A stretch of DNA of 64,000 nucleotides from Paenibacillus sp. FSL K6-3182 (GTDB lineage: Bacteria > Bacillota > Bacilli > Paenibacillales > Paenibacillaceae), in the NCBI RefSeq assembly GCF_037976325.1, contig NZ_CP150265.1, forward strand, positions 4,149,501 through 4,213,500, written 5' to 3'. How positions within the stretch are numbered: the first letter of the stretch is position 1; the number at the start of each line of letters is the position of its first letter. The notes beneath the pieces were generated by a model that ran no database searches, was not told where the DNA came from, and saw only the letters and a program-made list of their open reading frames with translations. The translations under genes and the position numbers were made by a program. Positions 8,043 to 17,263 of the stretch are shown here, piece by piece.

Positions 8043-8948
8043 TTAATTCTTTCTTTCCATTAATGAATATTCAATAATCTGATCCAACAGTTGACTGAAT
8101 GAAATTCCCGCAGCTTTGGCGCTTTTGGGCAGAAGGCTATTTTTCGTCAAACCAGGTAATGTGTTCACTTCCATTACATAAGGAATTCCATCTTTAATAA
8201 TCATGTCGATTCGGGCGTAAACGCTGCATTTTAATGTCTTGTAACAGCCGAGTGCAGAAGCACGAACCCGTTCAAAAATCTCAGGAGGCAGCTGGATCAC
8301 TTGTTCATCGGCTCCACCGTCATCATACTTGGAAGAATAATCAAAAAATTCAGATTGAGACCGAATAGCGATGATGGGAAGAAGTTTACCGTTTAAAATG
8401 GAGCAGGTTATTTCCTCACCTTCGATATATTGCTCGATCAATACTTCATTATCCCATCGAAAGGTTTCTAGTACCTCATCAACCAACGTTTCTTTGTTCT
8501 TTAATATTTTGACTCCTAAACTCGATCCGCCTGAATTTGGCTTCACTATAACCGGATACCCCAGACGTTCGACATCTTCAATACTTAATTCATCTGCACC
8601 ATTCAAATGTATCCAGTCAGGAGTATGGATGCCTTCATTACGAAAAAGCTTTTTGGAAATATTTTTATCCATGCTCAAGCTGCTCGATAAAACACCGCAG
8701 CCGGTATAAGGAACGCCAAGTGTTTCAAGCGCTCCTTGAATCGTTCCATCTTCACCAAACTTCCCATGAAGCGCAAGCAGAGCTACATCAATATTTTTCA
8801 CTTTTTCAATGAGTTCATCTTTTCGATTGATTTCAATCGGATACAACTCATATTTTTCTCTATCCAAATTAGCAATCATTTCGCGTCCAGTCATAAGGGA
8901 TACTTCTTTTTCTGATGAAATACCCCCCATTATCACTCCAACTCTCAT
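8043..8948 (-). CDS. ddl: D-alanine--D-alanine ligase
   Basis: ATP-dependent ligase that joins two D-alanines to make the terminal dipeptide of the peptidoglycan precursor. The 301-aa ATP-grasp enzyme has the N-terminal motif GGISSEKEVSLMTG, ALHGKFGEDGTIQGALE, the ATP-binding loop KPNSGGSSLGV, the omega-loop FFDYSSKYDDGG and the Mg-binding end MEVNTLPGLTKNSLLPKSA. The tyrosine in the omega-loop is the type expected for D-Ala-D-Ala rather than D-Ala-D-Lac synthesis. It is short, like E. coli DdlB, rather than the roughly 350-aa B. subtilis enzyme, so it may be a second ligase. Its ATG overlaps the end of the mocR-type gene by 4 bp, with AAGGAGAGA as ribosome site, so the two are translationally coupled. 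Confidence 0.93.
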   Translation of the reverse strand: MRVGVIMGGISSEKEVSLMTGREMIANLDREKYELYPIEINRKDELIEKVKNIDVALLALHGKFGEDGTIQGALETLGVPYTGCGVLSSSLSMDKNISKKLFRNEGIHTPDWIHLNGADELSIEDVERLGYPVIVKPNSGGSSLGVKILKNKETLVDEVLETFRWDNEVLIEQYIEGEEITCSILNGKLLPIIAIRSQSEFFDYSSKYDDGGADEQVIQLPPEIFERVRASALGCYKTLKCSVYARIDMIIKDGIPYVMEVNTLPGLTKNSLLPKSAKAAGISFSQLLDQIIEYSLMERKN

Positions 8949-10408
8949 GGCTGTCTCTCCTTCATCATTTGTTTAGCCGTATCACCTATAATTTGAATCC
9001 CTTTTATGATGTCCTCATCTGCTACTCGTGAGAAACCAAGCCGCATCGTATGATGACCTTTATTATCTGTAAAAAAAAAGTTGCCCGGAGTAAATATGAC
9101 TCCTTTGTGGCGACAGTATTCTAATAAGTCATTGGTATCAAAGTTGTCTTCGAATTCAATAAAAACATGAAGCCCTCCGTCGCCTGAAAGGCGTTTTAAC
9201 GGAATAAACGCTTTACAGCACCGAATGACTAATTCACATTTTCGTTTATATTCAGATTTGGCTTTCTTCAAATATTTCTCGAAGTTGCCATTATGAAGAT
9301 ATTGATAAAGCAAGGATTGATCTAACGTGGAGGTGTGAATGCTTCGCGCACGCTTTACACTTTCCAGATAATAAATGAGCTCTTTCTCAGCCAAGACCCA
9401 TCCAACCCGGAGGCCGGGGAAAAGGATTTTCGAAAAACTGCCTAGATAGATGACACTATTTCCATTTCCGTTACATGCAAGTAAAGGGGCAATGTGGTCT
9501 CCTGAAAACCTTAGTTCCTCGTTGAACCCATCTTCAATAAGCGGGACTTGATATTTATGGAGCAGCTTGATGACTTCCATTCGTTTATGGGGAGACATCA
9601 CAATACCCGTTGGATTATGATAAGAAGGTACAAGATAGGTTAAATCAAACAATCGTTCTGACAATGCTCTCTCCAGCTCCACAAGATTAATCCCGTCTTG
9701 CTCCATTTCGATACCCTCAATATCAAATCCATGCATCTTAAACAGTTTAATTGCCGCATGATGGGTAGGGTTCTCGCAAAGAACACGGCCATGTTTCTTA
9801 ATCAAAGCCGATAAAATGAGGTCTAACCCTTCTGTAAAACCGTTCGTAATCAGAATATCCTTACCCTCTAGATTTACCCCTTTATTCTCCATATATCGAA
9901 GTAAATATTCCATTAAAGGCTTGTAGCCTTGTGCATATCCATAGTTTAAGATGATTTCACCCTCTATGGACATCCGATCTAAAAAAGCTCGTTTGACATT
10001 ATCGAGATCAAACAGTTTCCCATCCGGTGCGATACTTGTAAAATTGATTTCTCCTGTGCTCGAACGTATCCCGTGCTTGCTAAGATCCATTTCTTCAGCA
10101 ATCTTCGCTTGCTTGCTAATATTTTGCTTCCAATCAAGCTGCCATGAAGGGTCAGTTGCTGACTCACCTAATTTTTGAGCAACAAAGCTCCCTTTTCCTT
10201 TATCTACATACACAAAACCTTCGTCTTTCAAATCTGCGTATGCACTAACTACCGTATTTCTACTGACATTCAGCATAGAACTGAGTTCGCGCGTGGACGG
10301 TAGCTTCTGATTCGCTTGCAATACTCCTAAAGTAATTAAGCTTTTCATGTATTCTTTTACTTGGGTATAGGCAGGGCTGTCATCCGTCAAATTGAATTCA
10401 GTAAACAT
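8945..10408 (-). CDS. MocR/GntR-type regulator with aminotransferase domain
   Basis: Regulator of about 487 aa with a GntR-type winged helix at residues 12-80 (LPSTRELSSMLNVSRNTVVSAY) fused to a fold-type I aminotransferase domain (about 125-480). The PLP-binding lysine is in GSFSKILFPGLRVGW. In MocR proteins the aminotransferase part usually senses PLP or its amino-acid adduct instead of catalysing transamination. The overlap with ddl points to control of D-alanine or cell-wall precursor metabolism, as known for DdlR of Brevibacillus, a MocR protein controlling a ddl gene. Here regulator and ligase share one transcript. The start at 10408 is supported by AGGGGGGATTGG just upstream; an open frame to 10462 lacks a ribosome site. 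Confidence 0.88.
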   Translation of the reverse strand: MFTEFNLTDDSPAYTQVKEYMKSLITLGVLQANQKLPSTRELSSMLNVSRNTVVSAYADLKDEGFVYVDKGKGSFVAQKLGESATDPSWQLDWKQNISKQAKIAEEMDLSKHGIRSSTGEINFTSIAPDGKLFDLDNVKRAFLDRMSIEGEIILNYGYAQGYKPLMEYLLRYMENKGVNLEGKDILITNGFTEGLDLILSALIKKHGRVLCENPTHHAAIKLFKMHGFDIEGIEMEQDGINLVELERALSERLFDLTYLVPSYHNPTGIVMSPHKRMEVIKLLHKYQVPLIEDGFNEELRFSGDHIAPLLACNGNGNSVIYLGSFSKILFPGLRVGWVLAEKELIYYLESVKRARSIHTSTLDQSLLYQYLHNGNFEKYLKKAKSEYKRKCELVIRCCKAFIPLKRLSGDGGLHVFIEFEDNFDTNDLLEYCRHKGVIFTPGNFFFTDNKGHHTMRLGFSRVADEDIIKGIQIIGDTAKQMMKERQP

Positions 10409-10587
10409 CCAATCCCCCCTAGAAATATAATGACATACATTTATCGATAAAATAAGATCCACGATGTCTGATTTTCAGCCTACCTGTGGATATGTAACAC
10501 ACTTGGGCGAATATATAACCCATTAGAAATATCAACAATCGCGCTCAAATGACAGGGACGATACTTCCCCATAACGCAACGTTCATT

Positions 10588-11310
10588 TTAATCTCCTTTA
10601 ATAAGCTTCCATACCTTTTTTGAATAAACTAACCAAACCTTGTAATCCCTAATTTCTTTTCTAAAATCGTATACGCTGTCCATATCAATGTCATGACCAA
10701 TAAAGGTTACCGGTATTCTTAATTCAGCTTTACTTTTTTGAATTTTTGACAAGTCAATCAATAATCCATCTCTTGTCCATTCTAAAAGAAGCGATGATAT
10801 GTCCTTTGGAATATCCTGAACTTTTCTACCGGCTAGCTTATGAAGCTTAAAAGTAATCACTTTAGCTAAAAGAACTTCATAGTCATATAAGTCGCTAACA
10901 TAAAGCTTGTTAAACCAGCCATCATCATGTGCAAAATAAGCAAACCTCAGCTTTGGTAAATGATGCAATGGCTCACCCATATGGCCAAAAAACAATAATT
11001 CAGCGATTTGATTGTTGCTTAAAGCATTTAAATCCTCTTCTTTGGAGAAATCTACCCAACAAAAATCTCCATAGTGGTACACGTTTTCTTCAATTAATTC
11101 ATCCAATCCTTGCTGCAAAACATAATGAAGTCTAGAATGCCGATTCGTCTGTACGTTATGAAAATCATGTTTAAGAAGTATAAGGTTCTCCGGCCTATGA
11201 TGTACACAGTTCATAAATTCATGAAATTCGATTCCATAGGAGCAAAAATAATTTTTTTCATGCTCGCCGCTCACATATATTAAATCCCTAATATGCTTAC
11301 TTTTCTTCAT
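10588..11310 (-). CDS. Conserved hypothetical protein (Bacillales type)
   Basis: 240-aa soluble protein, function not recognised. It begins with a lysine-rich segment and is rich in His, Tyr, Phe and Trp; notable stretches are HRPENLILLKHDFHN, LLFFGHMGEPLHHLP and FAYFAHDDGWFNKLYVSDL. No signal peptide, membrane helix or known catalytic motif is evident. The composition resembles a family of uncharacterised Bacillus and Paenibacillus oxalate/formate-like stand-alone proteins of similar length, but I cannot name it. GAGGGGAA precedes the ATG by eight bases. It is a single gene; the 180 bp upstream leads to the mocR gene, transcribed the same way. Confidence 0.65.
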   Translation of the reverse strand: MKKSKHIRDLIYVSGEHEKNYFCSYGIEFHEFMNCVHHRPENLILLKHDFHNVQTNRHSRLHYVLQQGLDELIEENVYHYGDFCWVDFSKEEDLNALSNNQIAELLFFGHMGEPLHHLPKLRFAYFAHDDGWFNKLYVSDLYDYEVLLAKVITFKLHKLAGRKVQDIPKDISSLLLEWTRDGLLIDLSKIQKSKAELRIPVTFIGHDIDMDSVYDFRKEIRDYKVWLVYSKKVWKLIKGD

Positions 11311-11392
11311 TAAACATTCCCCTCAAAAGGAAAGATTGGTTCCTATTTCTATAGTACTACATCCTGCATAGGGCGTTATGCAAAACAACGCA

Positions 11393-11423
11393 AAAACCCC
11401 GACCTCTTTTAGGTCGGGGTTTT
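11393..11423. terminator. Terminator of the DUF4832/ABC operon
   Basis: A 9-bp stem CCCCGACCT/AGGTCGGGG (11397-11405 with 11411-11419) flanked by A5 and T4 tracts lies after the binding-protein gene on the minus strand and can act in both directions. Confidence 0.85.
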
Positions 11424-11481
11424 CACATAACTTATTTTTACTCCTATGCCAATACTATGAACTTGAAAATATAATATCTCT

Positions 11482-12945
11482 TTATTTACTAGCCAAAAAC
11501 TCATCCAACTGGCGTTGAATCTCAGCTACGTAATCATCAATCCCTGCTGCTTTTAGCTTCTTAATCGCTTTCGGATATTCCGTTTCAAAATCGACAAAGC
11601 CTGAACGTATAGCTGCTAAGTCCTTGCCTGCTACTTCTTTTAGCGCAGTCTCAATCAATTTTACTTTCTCATTATTAAATCGGAAGCCGAGTGAAGCGGA
11701 AGTTACTGCCTCGTCATCCCACGTCTTATAATGATCAATTGATTCTTGTGCTACGTCTGGTCCAAACAATTGATAATTCTGGTTTCTAAACATCCATTCA
11801 TAGAAAAACTCATTTGCAGTCAGCTTTTTGATTCTTCCATCTACAATCTCATAATCTTTGCCTTCAACGCCATAGAGCGCTAATTGATAATTTTCTTTGG
11901 ATTTATAAATCCAGTTCACGAATTTTATCGCACCCTCTGGATTAGGAGCCGTTACCGGAACGCCAAGAACTTCTCCTCCTGTTGCAGTAATATAACGAGG
12001 TTTCTCAGGTGCCAGAAGATAAGTTTTCACTCTAGCATCAGGTGCATTTGCTTTTATTGCATCTATAATTTCCATTTCTTTGCCTAACGAGCCTTCAACC
12101 CATAAGTATAGACCTGTCTGCATGCGAGAATCCCGTTCATTGTATTTGATAGTCAGATCCTCTGAATAAAGCCCTGCATCATACATACTGCGGTTAAATT
12201 TCGCTACTTTTTGGAAAGCTTCTGATTCATAATAGCTATGTGCTTTTTTGCTGTCTTCGCCAAATACGATTAAATCTTCTACTGCAATAAAGTTATACTG
12301 CTCTTCTGTAAAATATCTGGTGAGAGGTTTAAAGACAATATCAGCTGGCCCTTTCATTTCCGGAAACTGTTTTTTCGCTTTGGTAGCAAAATCTTTTAAA
12401 TCTTCAGCTGTTTTTATTTCGTTCATACCAACAGCCTCTAGTATATCCTGACGAACAGCTACCAGTTGATACATGGCTGATGACGGAGCATACGCCGATG
12501 GAATACCATGAATTTTGCCGTCAATTACCGCACCCTGAAACTGTTCCATCGGCAGCACTTTGAGCATATCCTGGCCATATTGCTTAATTAGATCATCCAA
12601 TGGCATGCTTTGCTTCTTATTCACAATGGTAGAAAGGTCGGGAAGGCCATCCCAATAAAGATCAATCGGTTCATTTGCAGCGAGCATAATATCTTTTTGC
12701 TCCCAGTACTGAGCCCATGGCACAAAAATAACTTTCAACTTTAATCCGAGATCGGCTGCCATTTTCTCTGAAAATTCATTTCCAAGAAATTCAGTCATAC
12801 GATCACTTTCGTCCCCCGGGTACAAGATGGTGAGTGTTTCGAGCTTCCCCTTTCCTCCAACCTCTTCCTTGTTGCTACACGCTGCTAGTATTGAAGTAGA
12901 AACTAGCATTAAAACCAAAAAGATAAGCATTTTACTGGATTTCAT
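11482..12945 (-). CDS. ABC-importer sugar-binding lipoprotein
   Basis: Extracellular solute-binding protein of 487 aa. The signal peptide ends in the lipobox LAAC (Cys near residue 23), so the mature protein is lipid-anchored outside the membrane. The body has the type-I extracellular binding fold; the C-terminal part (about 420-487) resembles the DUF3502 domain found on LplA-like proteins of Paenibacillus. These proteins deliver oligosaccharides to two-permease importers without a dedicated ATPase gene; a shared MsmX-type ATPase elsewhere energises them. It is the last gene of a seven-gene operon, 66 bp after the permease. The ligand is unknown but is presumably processed by the DUF4832 and Gfo/Idh/MocA proteins of the same operon. 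Confidence 0.9.
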   Translation of the reverse strand: MKSSKMLIFLVLMLVSTSILAACSNKEEVGGKGKLETLTILYPGDESDRMTEFLGNEFSEKMAADLGLKLKVIFVPWAQYWEQKDIMLAANEPIDLYWDGLPDLSTIVNKKQSMPLDDLIKQYGQDMLKVLPMEQFQGAVIDGKIHGIPSAYAPSSAMYQLVAVRQDILEAVGMNEIKTAEDLKDFATKAKKQFPEMKGPADIVFKPLTRYFTEEQYNFIAVEDLIVFGEDSKKAHSYYESEAFQKVAKFNRSMYDAGLYSEDLTIKYNERDSRMQTGLYLWVEGSLGKEMEIIDAIKANAPDARVKTYLLAPEKPRYITATGGEVLGVPVTAPNPEGAIKFVNWIYKSKENYQLALYGVEGKDYEIVDGRIKKLTANEFFYEWMFRNQNYQLFGPDVAQESIDHYKTWDDEAVTSASLGFRFNNEKVKLIETALKEVAGKDLAAIRSGFVDFETEYPKAIKKLKAAGIDDYVAEIQRQLDEFLASK

Positions 12946-13011
12946 TGATAACCCTCCCTATTTAATGGTTAATGTATGTTAGGCCTAGATAGGCTACAAA
13001 CCATATATCGT

Positions 13012-13905
13012 TTATTCCTTTACTGCGCCCGCCATAATGCCATGAACGAAATACTTTTGTATAAAGGGAAATAGGAAAATAATAGGACCAATTGTGATAA
13101 CGGTAATTGCCATCTTTACTGTTTCTGCAGGCAGCGTTATGTTGCCGGAAGCCCCAGAGGGAATACGGCCGGAGCTGATCGCATTTACATTGGATAGAAT
13201 GTTGTAGAGATAATATTGCAGCGGAAATAGATCCTTATCGTTGATGAAGATGAGTGCATTCCACCAATCATTCCAATAATTCAGCGCATACATTAATCCC
13301 ACTGTGAGCAGAGCAGTCTTGCTTAAAGGAAGAGCTACTTTCAAATAAATGGTAAAATAATTAGCTCCATCCATCTCCGCCGCTTCATATAAAGACGGTG
13401 AAATGCTAGAAAAATACGTTCGCAGCAAAAACATATTCCATACGCTAAAAATAGAAGGAAGGATTAACGCTAAAATACTATTTTTCAAACCGTAATAATT
13501 CACGCTAACCATATACCACGGAATCAAGCCGGCCGAGAAAATAATCGTAAAGTTGCTAATGAATGCGATAATATTGCGATATCTCAGCTTTTTTACGGAT
13601 ATCGAGAATGCAATCATACTTGTAATCAGCAATGCGCTTACCGTACCAATTACAGTTACAAAGATGGTTACGCCATAAGATTTCAATATCTTCATGCCAC
13701 TATTCACATAGATATATTTATACGTATCCAAACTTGGACTCAGCGGGATAATGGAATAACCATTTTTGACAATGGCCTGCTCAGATGAGAAGGAAACACT
13801 TAAGGTCAATACAAGCGGGTATAAACATACGAGTGCAAATAAGCCAATAAAACAGTACGCCAAGCTCTTTACGAGTCTATCCCCAAGCAATCGATTAGTT
13901 TCCAT
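13012..13905 (-). CDS. ABC sugar permease, LplC/MalG type
   Basis: 297-aa integral membrane permease with six predicted helices. The family coupling loop that contacts the ATPase is at EAAEMDGANYFTIYLKVALPLSK (EAA motif; given in two parts around residues 175-197). It pairs with the LplB-type permease immediately upstream, only 2 bp away, to form the translocation channel for the binding protein encoded downstream. No ATPase gene is present in this operon. Confidence 0.92.
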   Translation of the reverse strand: METNRLLGDRLVKSLAYCFIGLFALVCLYPLVLTLSVSFSSEQAIVKNGYSIIPLSPSLDTYKYIYVNSGMKILKSYGVTIFVTVIGTVSALLITSMIAFSISVKKLRYRNIIAFISNFTIIFSAGLIPWYMVSVNYYGLKNSILALILPSIFSVWNMFLLRTYFSSISPSLYEAAEMDGANYFTIYLKVALPLSKTALLTVGLMYALNYWNDWWNALIFINDKDLFPLQYYLYNILSNVNAISSGRIPSGASGNITLPAETVKMAITVITIGPIIFLFPFIQKYFVHGIMAGAVKE

Positions 13906-13907
13906 TA

Positions 13908-14834
13908 TTAAAATAGACCCTCTCCATCGTTTATTTTCTTAGCCGATTTGTTAGCTGCAGAGATTAGAATTAATCCCATTAGAGACTGAAATAATCCGAT
14001 TGCAGTCGAATAAGAAAAGCCCAACGTACGCATAGACTGGTAAACATAGGTATCAATTACGGTAACCTCGTCAATGAGTACAGGGTTATTACCGACAATG
14101 CCGTATATCATACCAAAGTCGCCATAAAAGATCCGTCCAACACTTAGTAATGTCAAGACAATGATCGTTGGTTTTAGCATAGGAATCGTTAAGAAAACAA
14201 TGCGCTGCAGCTTATTCGCGCCATCTACTTTCGCTGCTTCATACAAGCTCCCATCAAAGTTAGCCATTGCAGCCATGTAAAGAATAGAGCTATACCCGCT
14301 CCACTTCCAAACACTCGATAGAATAATGATCCATTTCCAATACTTCGGTTCTGAATACCATCTAATCGGATCTGCCCCAAAAAATTCCAAAATATTGTTG
14401 GCAACACCTACATCCGTTGAGAAGATCCCGTACAGAATAGCGCCCACTACAACCCACGATATAAAATAGGGAAAAAACATCATGCTTTGAGCAATCCGTT
14501 TAAACGATTTATTCCGTATCTCGTTTAAAAAAACAGCGATACTGACTGGAACAATAATGCCTAAAATGAGGCTGAAAAAGTTGATGTATAAGGTGTTATA
14601 GGTAACCTTCCAGCCCATGCTATTTTTAGAGAAAAAGTAAGTGAAGTTATCAAGACCAACAAATTTACTGCCAAATATGCCGTCAACTACATTAAAGTCG
14701 GTAAATGCCATCCATATTCCTGCAAAAGGGATGTAGCTGAACATGATTAATACAACAAGCGCAGGCACGCACATGAGATACAATATTCTGTTTTTCTTTA
14801 TCTCATATAAGAAACCTTTCACAACTGAACTCAT
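13908..14834 (-). CDS. ABC sugar permease, LplB/MalF type
   Basis: 308-aa permease with six helices and the EAA coupling motif LYEAAKVDGANKLQRIVF near residues 200-217. The N-terminal KKNRILYLMCVPALVVLIMF and the segment FFPYFISWVVVGAILYGIFS are characteristic of the LplB branch, which serves complex oligosaccharides in Paenibacillus. The gene is 7 bp after the oxidoreductase gene and 2 bp before its partner permease, so the three are co-transcribed. Confidence 0.92.
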   Translation of the reverse strand: MSSVVKGFLYEIKKNRILYLMCVPALVVLIMFSYIPFAGIWMAFTDFNVVDGIFGSKFVGLDNFTYFFSKNSMGWKVTYNTLYINFFSLILGIIVPVSIAVFLNEIRNKSFKRIAQSMMFFPYFISWVVVGAILYGIFSTDVGVANNILEFFGADPIRWYSEPKYWKWIIILSSVWKWSGYSSILYMAAMANFDGSLYEAAKVDGANKLQRIVFLTIPMLKPTIIVLTLLSVGRIFYGDFGMIYGIVGNNPVLIDEVTVIDTYVYQSMRTLGFSYSTAIGLFQSLMGLILISAANKSAKKINDGEGLF

Positions 14835-14841
14835 TACATCA

Positions 14842-16125
14842 CTACCTTTGCATCGTTATCGAGCGGCTATCGCGTAATGTTTCTTGCAGCTCTTCCTTTA
14901 AATGATCGATATCAATTACCGTACCTGTAACCCTTGCTCTCTCAGCTGCATAGGCCATAATGTGACTTTCTACTGATCTATCAATGGAAGATCTGCTGTT
15001 GCTGTCCTCATTTACTAAATTGTCCAAGAAATCAATCATCAGTCCTGTATCCCCGCCATTATGTCCGCCATTCATGGCAGCTGGCCGGATCACGGTGTGC
15101 TCATATTGTTCAGACATATTGGATGTGAACCGCGTTACTTCAATGATATTTAAGCTGTCATCACCTCTAATTTCTCCATGCTCGCACATAATTTTAAGCG
15201 TACGATACATCTTATTGGTAAAACCACTTAAATTAAAGGTGACCGTTACGCCGTTTTTGAACTCAATAATGGATGCTTGATGGTCACAAACATTATTATC
15301 AGACCGATAAACACAGCGTCCATAAGGGCTTGTTTCCAAAGCTTTCAATAATCCCTCTTCGGTCTGATCCACCGAAATCGTTGTAGCCGGCCATTGGCCT
15401 CTGATTGGAAGATAAGCCTTTCTGGCATCGAAGCGGCAATCTGCGGCAACTTTACAGTCTAGGCATCGATCAGCGCTATTAGCTGGTGCATTCTCTTCTT
15501 TAAAATAAGTCAGGTCTCCATAGGAAGAAATCCGCTTCGCATCACTGTCCACAAGCCATGCCAATATATCCATATCATGACAGGATTTCTGCATAATAAT
15601 TGGGCTCGCTAGGTCGCTGTTTCTCCAATTCCCCCTTACAAAAGAATGAGCCATATGATAATTTCCGACGTTTTCATTATGCTGAATGGTTATGATCTTT
15701 CCCAACTCATTGCTATCAATAATTTTTTTTATTTCTGCGAAAAAATTTGTATATCGGAGCACATGACAAACGATAACTTTGCGACCTTTTTCATTCGCTT
15801 TTTGTTGTATTCTTAAACATTCCTCCGGACTTGGCGAAATTGGTTTTTCCAACAGAATGTCATAACCAAGATCAAGCGCTTCCATCGTTTGCGTATAATG
15901 GTCTCTGTCCATCGAAGAAATAATAAGAGCGTCGCAAATTTTTCCCAATCGATAAAATTCATCTACAGATTGAAATTGTTTCTCCAGAGGGATGCCGAAC
16001 TGATCGGCTGCTACCTTTCTTCTATTGTCATTTGGTTCAACTACCGCAACAATTTCTACTGTTTTGCTTGCGTATTCTGAATAAATCATGCCTCTTTGCC
16101 CTGCTCCGATTAATGCAAGTTTCAA
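14842..16125 (-). CDS. Gfo/Idh/MocA-family oxidoreductase with Cys cluster
   Basis: 427-aa predicted NAD(P)-dependent sugar dehydrogenase or NAD-redox glycoside-processing enzyme. The N-terminal Rossmann motif is IGAGQRG (residues 6-12); the family signature EKPIS is at 93-97; SCHDMDILAW (181-190) carries the acidic/His catalytic region. Unusual is a set of five cysteines in the second domain, C221-x2-C224-x5-C230 and then C271 and C280, arranged like a structural metal site; similar Cys sets occur in a subgroup of these proteins in Bacillales. The gene sits between DUF4832-type genes and the permeases, so it probably oxidises or epimerises the imported sugar. AGGTAG precedes the start. Confidence 0.87.
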   Translation of the reverse strand: MKLALIGAGQRGMIYSEYASKTVEIVAVVEPNDNRRKVAADQFGIPLEKQFQSVDEFYRLGKICDALIISSMDRDHYTQTMEALDLGYDILLEKPISPSPEECLRIQQKANEKGRKVIVCHVLRYTNFFAEIKKIIDSNELGKIITIQHNENVGNYHMAHSFVRGNWRNSDLASPIIMQKSCHDMDILAWLVDSDAKRISSYGDLTYFKEENAPANSADRCLDCKVAADCRFDARKAYLPIRGQWPATTISVDQTEEGLLKALETSPYGRCVYRSDNNVCDHQASIIEFKNGVTVTFNLSGFTNKMYRTLKIMCEHGEIRGDDSLNIIEVTRFTSNMSEQYEHTVIRPAAMNGGHNGGDTGLMIDFLDNLVNEDSNSRSSIDRSVESHIMAYAAERARVTGTVIDIDHLKEELQETLRDSRSITMQR

Positions 16126-16173
16126 ATCAACTACCTCCAGCGTATGAGTTTTTATCCAAGATGCACTCTATTT

Positions 16174-17259
16174 CTATTCCGGCAATTTAGGATCTTCCAA
16201 TGGATAATATCCTTCGGGATAATAGGTATCCCATATATTCAAAAGAGGATCTTCACTTGTGATTTCAACGTTCACAGTACCTGCCTCGTAATAACCGTCC
16301 TGCACGTTGCTTTGTATATTCAGATTGATGAATGTTCGGTCTTCGAAAAACAAGCCAAAGCTTAATGTATAATTTCCCGGCGGCATATCCGGCAATTGTA
16401 TAATCTCGTTATGGACAAGATCCCCCGTTAACCATGACTCCGTTGCAGCATGGATGGGAATTTCATACGATACCTCCCCTTGCACTAATTTCACCCACAA
16501 ACGAAATTCACGGTAATTTCTTGAAGTCCCTGTGTTAACAAACCAGAACCGAAGCGGTAAGCTGCCCCCACTAGAAACGTTCTCTGGATATGTCAATCTT
16601 CGTAGAGTAAGGTCATATCCAAGCTCTATTTCCAAATTAGAAAGGCTTGCATGCCATCGATGCGCCTCACGCCTACTATTAGGACCGCATACATTATCGG
16701 TAAAATGCAGGACGACCGGATAACTCTTCCATACCTGCTGCAGCTTCTGTTTGGCAAATGCTTCACAGCATGTTATCCAGTTATCTTCACTGCAATTTAC
16801 GATCAACCCAAACCCACGGCCATGTTCCCTTAAGTATTGAATTAGTTTTGCATTGTGCAGATCAGCAAGAAGCGTCGTGGCTTCAAGTGAATCCGTATAG
16901 GCATTCCATTCTTCCTTACCGTCAGCGAGTGTCGATATAACAACTCCTTCGACTCGACTATCTGAATCTATATAACTCCCAACTTTTCTTATAAAAGCCG
17001 CAAAACATTCAACTTCATGACCTTTCACCCATATAGGTAAGTCCGGTTTGATCATAAGTATTGGATTTGTTGCTGTGTTAAGTGCTGCCTTCACCTGTTC
17101 GAGTTTGTATTCCCCTCTAGTAGGTTCTAGTTCATTCCATGAATAAGAAACATATTGAAAAACACCATTTCTTGATTGAGCGTCATTACTCGGTAATGGA
17201 TAAGGCCGAAATTTTACGGTTTTATACTTCTCGTAGTTTTCAAGCGAATATTTCCCCAT
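16174..17259 (-). CDS. DUF4832-type barrel protein (second copy)
   Basis: About 361 aa, cytosolic by lack of signal peptide. The N-terminal two thirds look like a (beta/alpha)8 glycoside-hydrolase-type barrel: YSWNELEPTRGEYKLEQV resembles the first barrel strand of GH42/GH-A-like proteins, in which the traveller-type ARWxxIEPxxGxY motif is common. From about residue 235 an Ig-like beta sandwich follows (LRFWFVNTGTSRNYREFRLWVKL), typical of DUF4832. The canonical pair of catalytic Glu residues cannot be assigned with confidence. The start at 17259 is supported by GAGGAGGTAATGGG and leaves only 4 bp to the previous gene. A paralogue with the same architecture is two genes upstream. Confidence 0.78.
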   Translation of the reverse strand: MGKYSLENYEKYKTVKFRPYPLPSNDAQSRNGVFQYVSYSWNELEPTRGEYKLEQVKAALNTATNPILMIKPDLPIWVKGHEVECFAAFIRKVGSYIDSDSRVEGVVISTLADGKEEWNAYTDSLEATTLLADLHNAKLIQYLREHGRGFGLIVNCSEDNWITCCEAFAKQKLQQVWKSYPVVLHFTDNVCGPNSRREAHRWHASLSNLEIELGYDLTLRRLTYPENVSSGGSLPLRFWFVNTGTSRNYREFRLWVKLVQGEVSYEIPIHAATESWLTGDLVHNEIIQLPDMPPGNYTLSFGLFFEDRTFINLNIQSNVQDGYYEAGTVNVEITSEDPLLNIWDTYYPEGYYPLEDPKLPE

Positions 17260-17263
17260 CCCA

